A stretch of 64,000 bases of DNA, taken from assembly GCF_045310525.1 (NCBI RefSeq), contig NZ_JBJHZY010000001.1:1674001-1738000 (forward strand), written 5' to 3'. Position 1 is the first letter of the stretch. Each line of letters opens with the position of its first letter. Below are positions 7,435-15,374 of this stretch, one piece after another. The notes under the pieces were generated by a model, which saw nothing but the letters and a program-made list of their open reading frames with translations, did not search any database and was not told the DNA's origin. Source of the stretch: Clostridium_AT radicumherbarum (GTDB lineage Bacteria > Bacillota > Clostridia > Clostridiales > Clostridiaceae). The translations under genes were made by a program, and so were the position numbers.

Positions 7435-8907
7435 ATGGATAACTTAGAAAATCTAAAAAATGAAATAAAAATTCCAGAAGGAATAGATTTAGCAATTAAA
7501 AAAGGTATAGAAAAAGGAAAGAAAGATAAAAAGATAAAAAAATACCAAAGGATATACAAAAAGACTGCTGTTGCAGCTACAATTCTTATTGCTGTGACTT
7601 CAATAGGAATTGCTCGTCCTGATATCGTAAAAGCAGTTCCAGGTATAAAATCAATTTTTAAGCTTATTAACCATGGTAATATGGGTGAGAATTTTGATAA
7701 ATTTGAGCAATTTTCTACTAATGTCAATAAAGCAATAGAAAAGAATGGATTAAAGATAACTATAAAAGAAATTACAGTTGATGATAATGTGTTGGCAATA
7801 ACTTCTGTTGTAGAAGGAAAAAATCTAAAAGAAAATAAAGGATACATGGGAAATATAAAAATTAATGATAAATTAGTATATACATCAAGTAGCAAAGATA
7901 AAAAGGTTGATGATAATACCCTTATGATGGTAACTTACGCCAAAGTTTCTGACATGAATTTGCCTAGAGATTTGAATATTGATTTCGATATAATTTGGGT
8001 TAATGAGGTGAAAGGTCCTTGGGATTTTAAATTTAATGTGACCAAATCTGATAAACCTGTAAATTCAAGGATTGTTAATATCGATAAAAGCATTAAGATA
8101 CCCGACAGGACATTAAACATTAGAAAATTGATTATTAGCCCTTTAGGAAATACAATTGATTTTTTAGGAAATTATGATGTCTCTAAAGACCGTAATGGTT
8201 TTGATGAACTTGATTTTGTTGTTTTGGATGATAAAGGAAAAATACTTGAAACTCATAGTTCGGTTCACCCAATTAGTAATGAAAAATATGAAGGAAAGTT
8301 AGAGATAACAGATGATATAGCAAATGTAAGGTTATTAACTGTAGCTCCAGTATTTAAGCATTGGGGACAAAAGACAATGTTGTTAAACAAGATATCTTAC
8401 CCAATACTTCAAACTACGATAGACAGCGATAATTTTAATCTTCCCCAGGAAACTATATCAAAGAGCAGACCCGTAACTGAAGAGCAAAAATCAAATGGAT
8501 ATGCCTTTAATAATGTTACTCATGTTTTCAATATAGATAAGGTAAGAGACTTTACAACTATAGATAAATTAGTTAACCAGATTATTAAGGTTGGAACTAA
8601 TAACAATGTCCTAATAAAAAGCATTGATACCTCAGAAAATGAAACTAAAATTACATTTAAGGTTCAAGGTAATGGAGCTTATTATTATATTAACTTCAAT
8701 GATACAGTTCTTCTAGATGAAAATTATAACTTTATTGAGAGAGTAAGTGACGAAAATATTACTAACGTAGAATATAAAGATGAGAGTATTGTATCAATTA
8801 AGCTACCTGCAATTAATAAGACAAAAAAATATAAAATAGCGCTACCTATTATAGACGAACCTCAAATAGATGAGCAATATAAGATAAATATTAATATAAC
8901 TAAATAA
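7435..8907 (+). CDS. Membrane anti-sigma factor, DUF4179 family
   Basis: The 490-residue protein has a cytoplasmic N-terminus (1-43) that should bind the sigma factor, one membrane span at about 44-61 (TAVAATILIAVTSIGIAR) and a large extracellular part. That part begins with a DUF4179 domain (about 62-200) and continues in beta-rich repeats. The outer region probably senses an envelope stress and releases the sigma factor. It is co-transcribed with the sigma gene. A second copy at 31.7 kb has the same layout. The sensed signal is not visible. Confidence 0.88.
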   Translation: MDNLENLKNEIKIPEGIDLAIKKGIEKGKKDKKIKKYQRIYKKTAVAATILIAVTSIGIARPDIVKAVPGIKSIFKLINHGNMGENFDKFEQFSTNVNKAIEKNGLKITIKEITVDDNVLAITSVVEGKNLKENKGYMGNIKINDKLVYTSSSKDKKVDDNTLMMVTYAKVSDMNLPRDLNIDFDIIWVNEVKGPWDFKFNVTKSDKPVNSRIVNIDKSIKIPDRTLNIRKLIISPLGNTIDFLGNYDVSKDRNGFDELDFVVLDDKGKILETHSSVHPISNEKYEGKLEITDDIANVRLLTVAPVFKHWGQKTMLLNKISYPILQTTIDSDNFNLPQETISKSRPVTEEQKSNGYAFNNVTHVFNIDKVRDFTTIDKLVNQIIKVGTNNNVLIKSIDTSENETKITFKVQGNGAYYYINFNDTVLLDENYNFIERVSDENITNVEYKDESIVSIKLPAINKTKKYKIALPIIDEPQIDEQYKININITK

Positions 8908-8964
8908 AACATGAAGCTATTTAAGTGATGCATATATATCAATGAACTTCTTTTCAATATTTTT

Positions 8965-9004
8965 AATGCTTCACTAAACATATTTTCATGTTTAGTGAAG
9001 CATT
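8965..9004. repeat. Perfect 17-bp palindromic hairpin
   Basis: AATGCTTCACTAAACAT and ATGTTTAGTGAAGCATT are exact inverted copies around a 6-base loop (ATTTTC). No T run follows on either strand, so it is a poor textbook terminator despite its position after the anti-sigma gene. It may be an mRNA-end stabiliser or a protein-binding site. Confidence 0.6.
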
Positions 9005-9094
9005 GTAAATTATTGCGTTTCATCCATTAGAAAAAGAAACTTTTTTCAAACAAGAACGTATTAATTTATAAAAATATAAAAAGGGTGAATTTAT

Positions 9095-9679
9095 ATGGCC
9101 GATTATAAAATAACTACAAGATATGGTATTCTTATAATAATAATGTCTCTAATTATCATGGTTGGCTGCGAAAAAAAACTAAGTCAAAGTCAGGATGTAA
9201 CATCTTCAAAACCGATACAGCAAGAGATAAAGAATACAGAATCGGTATATACTGCTGAATTAAAAAACATCACAAAAAATGCAAAGGTTGTTATAGCAAA
9301 TAATAAACCTTGCCAAACAGGATGGATTCCTAAAAATCAAGAAAACACTTTATCAGAAATCATATTCTGGTTACAACAAGCTAAATCATATAAAGGTGAA
9401 ATACTCAAACCCAAAAATGTTCCTGAAGGCGAAAAATTAGTATTTAATGCGTACATTGGTCCCTGTATACTAAATATATCTACTTCAGACAACCATAGAA
9501 TAACGATAGAGCCTGCATCTTATATTGATAAAGATGATGGAAAATTTTATTACAGCACTCACTATACTACAAATGTGCTTGAATTTGATTATGATGGACA
9601 AAAAACTTATATAGAATCCAGTCAGTTGTTTGATTGGCTGAAAAATAACAAATGGGAAGGAGAATTTAAACAATTATAG
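9095..9679 (+). CDS. Putative lipoprotein
   Basis: The 194-residue product has a signal peptide (hydrophobic about 11-23) ending in the lipobox MVGC, so it should be anchored outside the membrane. The mature part is mixed alpha/beta. It includes NKPCQTGWIPK, a later NAYIGPCILNI, and a C-terminal LFDWLKNNKW. Two Cys could pair. The ATG follows AAAGGGTGA. The family is not recognised. Repeat copy G follows and supplies a terminator. Confidence 0.75.
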   Translation: MADYKITTRYGILIIIMSLIIMVGCEKKLSQSQDVTSSKPIQQEIKNTESVYTAELKNITKNAKVVIANNKPCQTGWIPKNQENTLSEIIFWLQQAKSYKGEILKPKNVPEGEKLVFNAYIGPCILNISTSDNHRITIEPASYIDKDDGKFYYSTHYTTNVLEFDYDGQKTYIESSQLFDWLKNNKWEGEFKQL

Positions 9680-9734
9680 AAATTTTCTTTTTCTAAAATG
9701 GAATCAAATTTATATATAGTACAATTACTTCATA

Positions 9735-10015
9735 ATGTTCTTATTTAACTACACAATAATAAAAGCCGAATAATTATTAAACACCGCATTATTCAAGATT
9801 GAATTTTGTGGTGTTTTTACGTGGCAATTCAACACTAAGACAACCTATGAGAAAAAGGCGACGTAACTATAGAAAATAATAATGCGAATAATGTTCTTTG
9901 AAAATTGAATAATGCGGTGAAAATATAGTATGAAGATCCTCTGTAATCTATAAGATGTATGGAATCAATTACTATTAAATGATATAATTAGAAGTAATTG
10001 ACATAGAATAGTAGT
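9735..10015 (+). repeat. Intergenic terminator-promoter repeat, copy G (best-preserved)
   Basis: The terminator at 9781-9818 pairs ACACCGCA with TGTGGTGT through a G-U pair. It is followed by the CAATTCAACACTAAGACAAC block, the right end TGAATAATGCGGTG at 9906-9919 and the promoter arm with TGATATAAT (TATAAT at 9983-9988). The left terminator half and the right end are inverted copies of CACCGCATTATTCA. Confidence 0.9.
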
Positions 10016-10054
10016 ATATCACACATTAATAAAAAAACATTTGGGGGAGAAGGT

Positions 10055-10441
10055 ATGGATAATTATAAATATGGGATTAAAATTATACTCGTAATTTTTA
10101 CATTAATTTTTTTACCATTAATCATAGATAGGATTCCTAATGAAAGGATTAAATTTATATTTTCAATTGTTTTTTTTAGTATTTTGTTTATTTTTATATT
10201 ATACGAATTTTACAAAGATGTTATCAATAATCATTATTCTACAACTAAATTTATACTACTATCTGACTTAATAATTATTTTTTTATATATAGTTTTTGTG
10301 ATTTTAGTCATAAAAAATTTTAATAAAATATTGAGTCTTAATTTTAAATTAAATCTAGATAATATTATCTTAATACCGTTACCTATTATAATAATTAGAC
10401 ATTACTTAAAAAGTAAAAGGTTCAAAAATAAGAATAATTAA
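10055..10441 (+). CDS. Four-span membrane protein
   Basis: The 128-residue, strongly hydrophobic protein has predicted spans at about 8-25, 33-51, 66-86 and 99-115 and a basic C-terminal tail. The ATG follows GGGGGAGAAGG. No family is recognised. The gene lies just downstream of the promoter arm of repeat copy G and is followed by the short palindromic boundary repeat (TTGTTGAACAA), then by the gene at 10507. Confidence 0.65.
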   Translation: MDNYKYGIKIILVIFTLIFLPLIIDRIPNERIKFIFSIVFFSILFIFILYEFYKDVINNHYSTTKFILLSDLIIIFLYIVFVILVIKNFNKILSLNFKLNLDNIILIPLPIIIIRHYLKSKRFKNKNN

Positions 10442-10446
10442 TGCAT

Positions 10447-10478
10447 AATATTCTTTTATTGTTGAACAATGGTAAAAT
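10447..10478 (+). repeat. Short palindromic gene-boundary repeat
   Basis: TTCTTTTATTGTTGAACAAT followed by GGTAAAAT is the closest match to the consensus of this second repeat family. It starts a few bases after the stop of the upstream gene and ends about 20 bp before the ribosome binding site of the next. Confidence 0.55.
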
Positions 10479-10506
10479 ATTATGAATTAAAAAGGAGATA
10501 TCTTTA

Positions 10507-10956
10507 ATGACTGACAAAGGAATTAAGTTTAAGCCTTTAGGAGTTGCCATAATAGTAATTCTAGTTATTATAATTTTATACTATACTAGCATCAATCGCA
10601 TAACTATAGATGTTTCACAAGTAAAAAGTTTGAAGATACAGTCATTAGAGAAAAACATAAATGATGGTTCATGGAAATGGAATGAGAAGGAAATAACTCG
10701 TAAAGAAGACATTCAAAAGGTTGTTGGATTCCTTAATTCAATAAAGTATAGAAAGATAATGCAGGAAAATGATAATGGATTTGGTTTGGTAGTGATTATC
10801 AAAGGTGAAAAAGATTATACAGTTGTTTTCAAAGGTAATGTAGTTAATGTAAATGGAACAAATTATAGGACAAATCTTCCTAATAATGAAAAAGCCCATC
10901 AGATATACAAGGACTTGGATTATACAGAGAAAAATGCTACAAATCTAATGAAATAA
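10507..10956 (+). CDS. Signal-anchored extracellular protein (DUF5301-like?)
   Basis: The 149-residue protein has one N-terminal membrane span (about 12-30) and an extracellular alpha/beta domain. Features include the pattern SVKSLKIQSL-like strands, a WKWNEKEITRKEDIQKV helix and the strand pair GLVVIIKGEKDYTVVFKG. It may belong to the DUF5301 group found in Firmicutes, but this rests on general pattern only. AAGGAGAT precedes the ATG. It forms its own unit between the short boundary repeat and repeat copy H. Confidence 0.65.
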   Translation: MTDKGIKFKPLGVAIIVILVIIILYYTSINRITIDVSQVKSLKIQSLEKNINDGSWKWNEKEITRKEDIQKVVGFLNSIKYRKIMQENDNGFGLVVIIKGEKDYTVVFKGNVVNVNGTNYRTNLPNNEKAHQIYKDLDYTEKNATNLMK

Positions 10957-10974
10957 AAATTGTAACCTTTGTTA

Positions 10975-11258
10975 CGGAATTTTAAGATTTAACGACACAA
11001 CAATAAAAACCGAATAATTATTAAAACACCGCATTATTTAAAATTGAATTTTGCGGTGCTTTTACGTCGTAATACAATAAAAAGACAACCTATGACGAAA
11101 ATGCGATATAACATAGAAATTGGTAATACGAATAATGATCTTTGAAAATTGAATAATGCAGTGAAAAAATAGTATGAGGATCATTTGTAATCTATAAGGC
11201 GCTTGGAATTAATTACTATTAAAGATATAATTAGAAGTAATTGAGACGTAATAGTATT
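10975..11258 (+). repeat. Intergenic terminator-promoter repeat, copy H (long form)
   Basis: The terminator at 11026-11063 (ACACCGCA with TGCGGTGC, then TTTT), the conserved middle, the right end TGAATAATGCAGTG at 11150-11163 and the promoter arm with TATAAT at 11226-11231 are all present. Confidence 0.88.
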
Positions 11259-11643
11259 ATTAAACGTATCTATTTAAATATATAAATATTCAAATATTTG
11301 CTGGTTCTATGCGGGTTCAGCGTGGATTATATAAACCTACTTAATACGGAATCTTCAAATAAGACGAACTATTTACAATCAATGAAAATTAAAAAGCAGG
11401 TGATAACTATGAACAATATTCTAAAACTTAGAGACGTTTTATTATATAGTGAAAAATGACTTGCTACGGGCTTTTTTATATTATTATGACCATGATGCTT
11501 TTATAACATTTAATACTACATAATATTCTTAAGTGGTGAAATAACGTAAAAAACTGCAAACTAAATAAAATATAAATCTTAATTGTTCGATTTTGAAGTA
11601 AGAATTTAAATCATAGAGGAAAAGAATTAAAGGAGGTTGAAAA
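11259..11643 (+). other. Gene-poor stretch with a 16-codon open frame
   Basis: After the promoter of copy H, the first translatable signal is AGGTGATAAC followed by an ATG at 11409 and a 16-codon frame (MNNILKLRDVLLYSEK) ending at 11459. This looks like the 5' stump of a lost gene or a leader peptide. Nothing else is recognised before the AAAGGAGG of the next gene. Confidence 0.3.
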
Positions 11644-12127
11644 ATGACAAATTCTATTGTTTATGATAAGGCTAAATACCACTTTGATGGCAACTTTCCA
11701 ATTGATATACCGAGAGAACAGGTTTATATCCATACAGGAATGTATTTAGGTTGGATTATTGATAATGATTTGTTCAGTGAAGAATTTAAAAATGAAACAA
11801 TAGATGAGATTTTGAAATTTAAGCAAAAAAAAGTTACAGGAACTCAAATATATATTTCTTGGGATGTGGCATTAGTAGATGATATGTTAAATGACGAAGG
11901 GAATGCGTTTTCAACGTATTATTTTGACTTTGAGAAAGGGGCAATATCTACATGATTATGAGGAGTTACTAGCAAAAGATTTAGAGTCGATATATCATGT
12001 TAAAGATAGTTGGGAAAATTATTATAAATTAAAGAGTAGAATTGATGAAAGATTTAGGGAATGGAAAACGCCAAGAAAACACGGGGTGAAAACTTATTTT
12101 TCAAAATTATTTTCTAAAAATCTATAA
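11644..12127 (+). pseudogene. DUF7832-family gene broken by a +1 frameshift
   Basis: The first frame (11644-11955) carries KAKYHFDG, the HTGMYLGWIIDNDL block and the MLNDEGNAFSTYYFDFEKG block, then runs into TGA. The continuation of the same family (QYLHDYEELLAKDL, then VKDSWENYYKLK) is in another frame and ends at 12127. The break is at a GGGG run near 11937-11941; removing one G restores a single reading frame of about 160 residues. It is either a recent mutation, a sequencing or assembly error, or, less likely, programmed frameshifting. AAAGGAGG precedes the ATG. Confidence 0.8.
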
Positions 12128-12184
12128 TATAGAACAATATAAAATATTTGTTTTTAAAAAATTAATTCGCAACATTTAAGTATG

Positions 12185-12272
12185 TTGACTAAATAATAAA
12201 ACCGAATAATAATCTCAAACACCTCATTATTCAAAGTGAATTTTGGGGTGTTTTTAGTTCGCAATTCAAATC
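12185..12272 (+). repeat. Intergenic repeat, copy I (terminator half)
   Basis: This last copy has a hairpin at 12219-12255 in which both arms are changed (ACACCTCA with TGGGGTGT), so pairing is kept through a G-U pair. TTTTT follows. The right end and promoter arm are missing. No further copy was found between here and 64000. Confidence 0.8.
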
Positions 12273-12334
12273 TATTTTTTATTAAACTTTGTTCCAAATC
12301 TACATCTGACTTATGTAGAGAATATTTATAAAAA

Positions 12335-12382
12335 TACCCTGTAGGGAGGGCTTATAACTCAACTCAGCAGGGTATATTTTTA
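12335..12382 (+). terminator. Possible intrinsic terminator
   Basis: TACCCTG pairs with CAGGGTA around a 26-base loop, followed by TATTTTTATT. It is weaker than the repeat terminators because the loop is long. The rest of 12273-12545 shows no gene. Confidence 0.45.
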
Positions 12383-12545
12383 TTGCCTTCGACACCCCAA
12401 TTTAATATACATTAATTCGTATAAAATTATAAATGATCCAACCAAAGTAATTTTTAAAAGCATCAATACTGGTAATACAATTTATTTTAATACTGAATAT
12501 TTATATTAAAGCATGTCTATAATCTAGTAAATGGAGGTTTTAAAT

Positions 12546-13349
12546 TTGTCTTTTAATCTTTATAATTTAAGTGATGTAGAAATATATGAGCTTTTACTAA
12601 ACGGAAGAATTTCAAGCTTTCCATCTGGATTTTGGGCTAATAGAACTGAAACCGAAGCTAAAGATACTGCAATAGAGCTGCTTCGTTATCTGATTAATGT
12701 GAAATTGAAATTAAATAAGGAAGAAGTAGAAGCCATAGTTAGTAAAAAGTTTTTAACAAAATATAAATTGCATACAGCAAGTAAATTGTTTGGAAGAAGT
12801 GCTATTAAATATGTTATAAGCTCATTTCCGGACACAGATTATCAGCCATGGAAATTTAAAAAAGATAAAGTGCCGCAATGCTATTGGACAAATGAGGAAA
12901 ATAGACTGAATGCAGTGCGCTATTTATTTGATAAAGAATTTAAATGGAGCATCGAAGATGTAAAAGAAAAGTTAAGCTGGGATCTCCTAGAGAAAAATGG
13001 CTTAATGACATTACATAGTTATTATACAAACTTGTTTGAATTAATTAAATGTATTTATCCAAATAAAAAATTGTTTCCTTGGGAGCTTAAAAATAGTGAA
13101 GTTCCAAATGGAACTTGGTCTTCTAAAAAAAATAGGATTAAAGCTGTTAAGTGGCTAGTTAAAAAAAGTAGTTTAAAAGGAATTCAAATTAATAGAAACA
13201 CCTTTGGTGTATATGGTTTAAGTAGGTTACTTGAAGAATATTATTGTGATAACCCAAAACGAGCAATTAACGAAGCTTATGGAGACTCTCCTATTAAAGG
13301 TAGACATAAAAGTGAAAATATGTTTATATATCATCATGGGGGTAGTTAA
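12546..13349 (+). CDS. Tandem-repeat protein, DUF4046-like
   Basis: The 267-residue soluble protein has about three related units. Each pairs an FPSGFW- or VPQCYW/VPNGTW-type turn with helices and a YPNKKLFPWEL or DTDYQPWKF end, resembling the DUF4046 family. The function is unknown. TTG at 12546 is the likely start because GGAGG lies 8 bp upstream. An ATG at 12531 would place that site inside the gene. It is followed after 2 bp by a serine hydrolase gene, so the two are probably co-translated. Confidence 0.7.
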   Translation: MSFNLYNLSDVEIYELLLNGRISSFPSGFWANRTETEAKDTAIELLRYLINVKLKLNKEEVEAIVSKKFLTKYKLHTASKLFGRSAIKYVISSFPDTDYQPWKFKKDKVPQCYWTNEENRLNAVRYLFDKEFKWSIEDVKEKLSWDLLEKNGLMTLHSYYTNLFELIKCIYPNKKLFPWELKNSEVPNGTWSSKKNRIKAVKWLVKKSSLKGIQINRNTFGVYGLSRLLEEYYCDNPKRAINEAYGDSPIKGRHKSENMFIYHHGGS

Positions 13350-13351
13350 AT

Positions 13352-14269
13352 ATGAGAGAATCAATTTTAAATCAATTTCGATTAACTGTACTTGAAAAAG
13401 GCTACGGAGTTTATGGTATAAACGTATATCAAGAAGGTCAGGGAGAAATCTCATACCAATGGCGGTCTGATGATAAAGTTTGTCTTTACTCTGGTTCCAA
13501 AACCTTTACTTCTTTAGCTATAGGAATATGCCAGGATGAAGGTTTGCTAAAACTATCTGATACTGTATTGAGCTTTTTTCCGGAATATAAGAATATAGCA
13601 TCTGAGCAATCAAATAGCATAACAATAAGAGACTTATTACATATGTCCTCAGGGAAAAAAGTATTCTATTTTTCAGGACCTGAAGAAGCTATGAGGACAA
13701 ATGATTGGGCTAAGTTATTTTTTTCTGACCCAATGAAATGTGAAGCTGGATCAGAGTTCTTTTACTCAAATGCATGTACCTATATGCTTTCTCGTATAGT
13801 TGAAAAAGTTTCAGATGTTACGTTACGAGATTTTCTTATACCACGCCTTTTTACTCCACTAGATATTTTTAACCCACAGTGGCATACCTGTCCGGATGGT
13901 CATACTCTGGGTGCTACTGAGCTTTATTTGACTAATAAAGAATTTTCAAAGCTAGGCTTGGTATTCTTAAATGGCGGAGTTTATGAGGGAAAAAGGATTG
14001 TAAGTGAAGCATATATTAAAGCTGCGACAACAGATATAATAAGTAATGCAGATGCAGGGCATGATCCTGGAGAAGGTACCAAGGGCTATGGATATCAGCT
14101 GTGGCTTTGCTCTTATAAAGGAGCCTATCGTGCAGATGGAATGTACGGACAATATTGCATAGTATTCCCCGACAAGAAAGCTGTAGTCACTGTTACTTCC
14201 CATGAAGAAAACAATGCAAATGATATTTTGCGTGCTATTTATAAAGATATAATTCCTTATCTTGAGTAG
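13352..14269 (+). CDS. Beta-lactamase-family serine hydrolase
   Basis: The 305-residue protein belongs to the class C beta-lactamase/penicillin-binding-like family. It has the SxxK motif Ser47-Lys50 (SGSK), the YxN motif Tyr138-Asn140 (YSN), and a final strand region RADGMYGQYCIVFP that replaces the usual HxG. No signal peptide is visible, so it should be cytoplasmic and more likely an esterase or peptidase than an antibiotic resistance enzyme. It sits in an apparent two-gene operon with the repeat protein upstream and is closed by a strong terminator. Confidence 0.85.
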   Translation: MRESILNQFRLTVLEKGYGVYGINVYQEGQGEISYQWRSDDKVCLYSGSKTFTSLAIGICQDEGLLKLSDTVLSFFPEYKNIASEQSNSITIRDLLHMSSGKKVFYFSGPEEAMRTNDWAKLFFSDPMKCEAGSEFFYSNACTYMLSRIVEKVSDVTLRDFLIPRLFTPLDIFNPQWHTCPDGHTLGATELYLTNKEFSKLGLVFLNGGVYEGKRIVSEAYIKAATTDIISNADAGHDPGEGTKGYGYQLWLCSYKGAYRADGMYGQYCIVFPDKKAVVTVTSHEENNANDILRAIYKDIIPYLE

Positions 14270-14277
14270 TTGATGTT

Positions 14278-14309
14278 AAAAATCCACAACAGAAATGTTG
14301 TGGATTTTT
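14278..14309 (+). terminator. Intrinsic terminator
   Basis: AAAAATCCACAAC and GTTGTGGATTTTT form a perfect 13-bp stem with a 6-base loop. It ends the transcript of the hydrolase and can also work for the convergent gene. Confidence 0.9.
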
Positions 14310-14396
14310 GTTGCCTATATTAGCTATCTCAGCAGGCGTCATACCTGATGAGCGCGTCTTTTTTGGGGCCAGCTACATTCACGCAAATTATAGCAA

Positions 14397-15122
14397 TCAC
14401 ATCCTCAATTGATCTATTATCAGCATTGATACGTACGACTTTGCTGTATTTTTAACCTTAATTATGTTATTTATGAAGTTTTCCTTAGATTCTTTATTAT
14501 TTACTATTTCATTTCCATATCTTGAAAAAGGTATTATATTATTAGTAATGTCAATTTCAAATACGCCTTGAGCAACTCCTAAAGGTACGTAAATGGATTC
14601 ACCTGATGCTAAATGATCTTTTTTTCCAAATATAATATATTCCTTACCAGATTCAATTAATGGAAACTCACCCATGGTAGCCTTTATTTTTTTTGTCTTT
14701 TTTTCGTTAGCTGTCAATTTTTCTAAAGTATTAATTTCGAAACTCTTTTCAACTGGTTTGTTTGCCTTTAAAAAATCTTCCACTGAAACAATACCTCCAA
14801 CAGATGCAAGTTCCATTATTTGCCCTTTTATTTTAGTATCCTTTAAGGAATTAGTAACTTGTAGTTTAAATTTTGTTAATACATTATTACCTACAACTAT
14901 TGAGTTTGTTTCCAAAACCTTTCCCTCAACAATGATTTCAGCATCAGCTATCAATGTATCTATATTTTTATAAACCAGACTCAAATCTAGTGATGAATTC
15001 ATTGTATAATCATAACCAATATTTGATACGCTTGATTGCTGAGCACCCTTACTGGTAGATGCACATCCTGATATAGTAATAACTAAAGTTAGTATGATTA
15101 ACATTGTAATAATCTTTTTCAT
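14397..15122 (-). CDS. Lipoprotein of unknown function
   Basis: The minus-strand gene encodes 241 residues. A signal peptide ends in the lipobox ISGC, followed by a low-complexity linker and a beta-rich domain (AEIIVEGKVLETN, then KEYIIFGKKDH and a YVPLGVAQGVFEI segment). This looks like a secreted domain found in several clostridial lipoproteins. The start at 15122 is supported by AAGGAGTGATTTT directly upstream; a longer frame begins without such a site. It is convergent with the hydrolase operon. The role is unknown. Confidence 0.72.
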   Translation of the reverse strand: MKKIITMLIILTLVITISGCASTSKGAQQSSVSNIGYDYTMNSSLDLSLVYKNIDTLIADAEIIVEGKVLETNSIVVGNNVLTKFKLQVTNSLKDTKIKGQIMELASVGGIVSVEDFLKANKPVEKSFEINTLEKLTANEKKTKKIKATMGEFPLIESGKEYIIFGKKDHLASGESIYVPLGVAQGVFEIDITNNIIPFSRYGNEIVNNKESKENFINNIIKVKNTAKSYVSMLIIDQLRM

Positions 15123-15374
15123 AAAATCACTCCTTATTTTCATTGAGCCCAAAACAATGCCCCGCTTATATTTTTATCTACGAATTATAATCAAAAGAGT
15201 TATAATAAATGGTAGAAATCTCAATACTTGTAGAAATTTTACTCTGTTTATTTTTGAAGGAACCATTTTTATAGAATTATGTAAATTTACGAGCTATAAT
15301 AAATTTATAGGTTAATGATAATCTTAAATATTTCATTTTAGAAAATATTTAATAAAGACAATGGGGGTGATTAT

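Noticed and set aside
11953..11955. TGA in the DUF7832 gene read as selenocysteine
   Set aside because: The rest of the family is in a different frame, so a frameshift explains the stop.
121..12272. CRISPR array
   Set aside because: Copies are long, hold terminators and promoters, and the spacings are genes, not short spacers.
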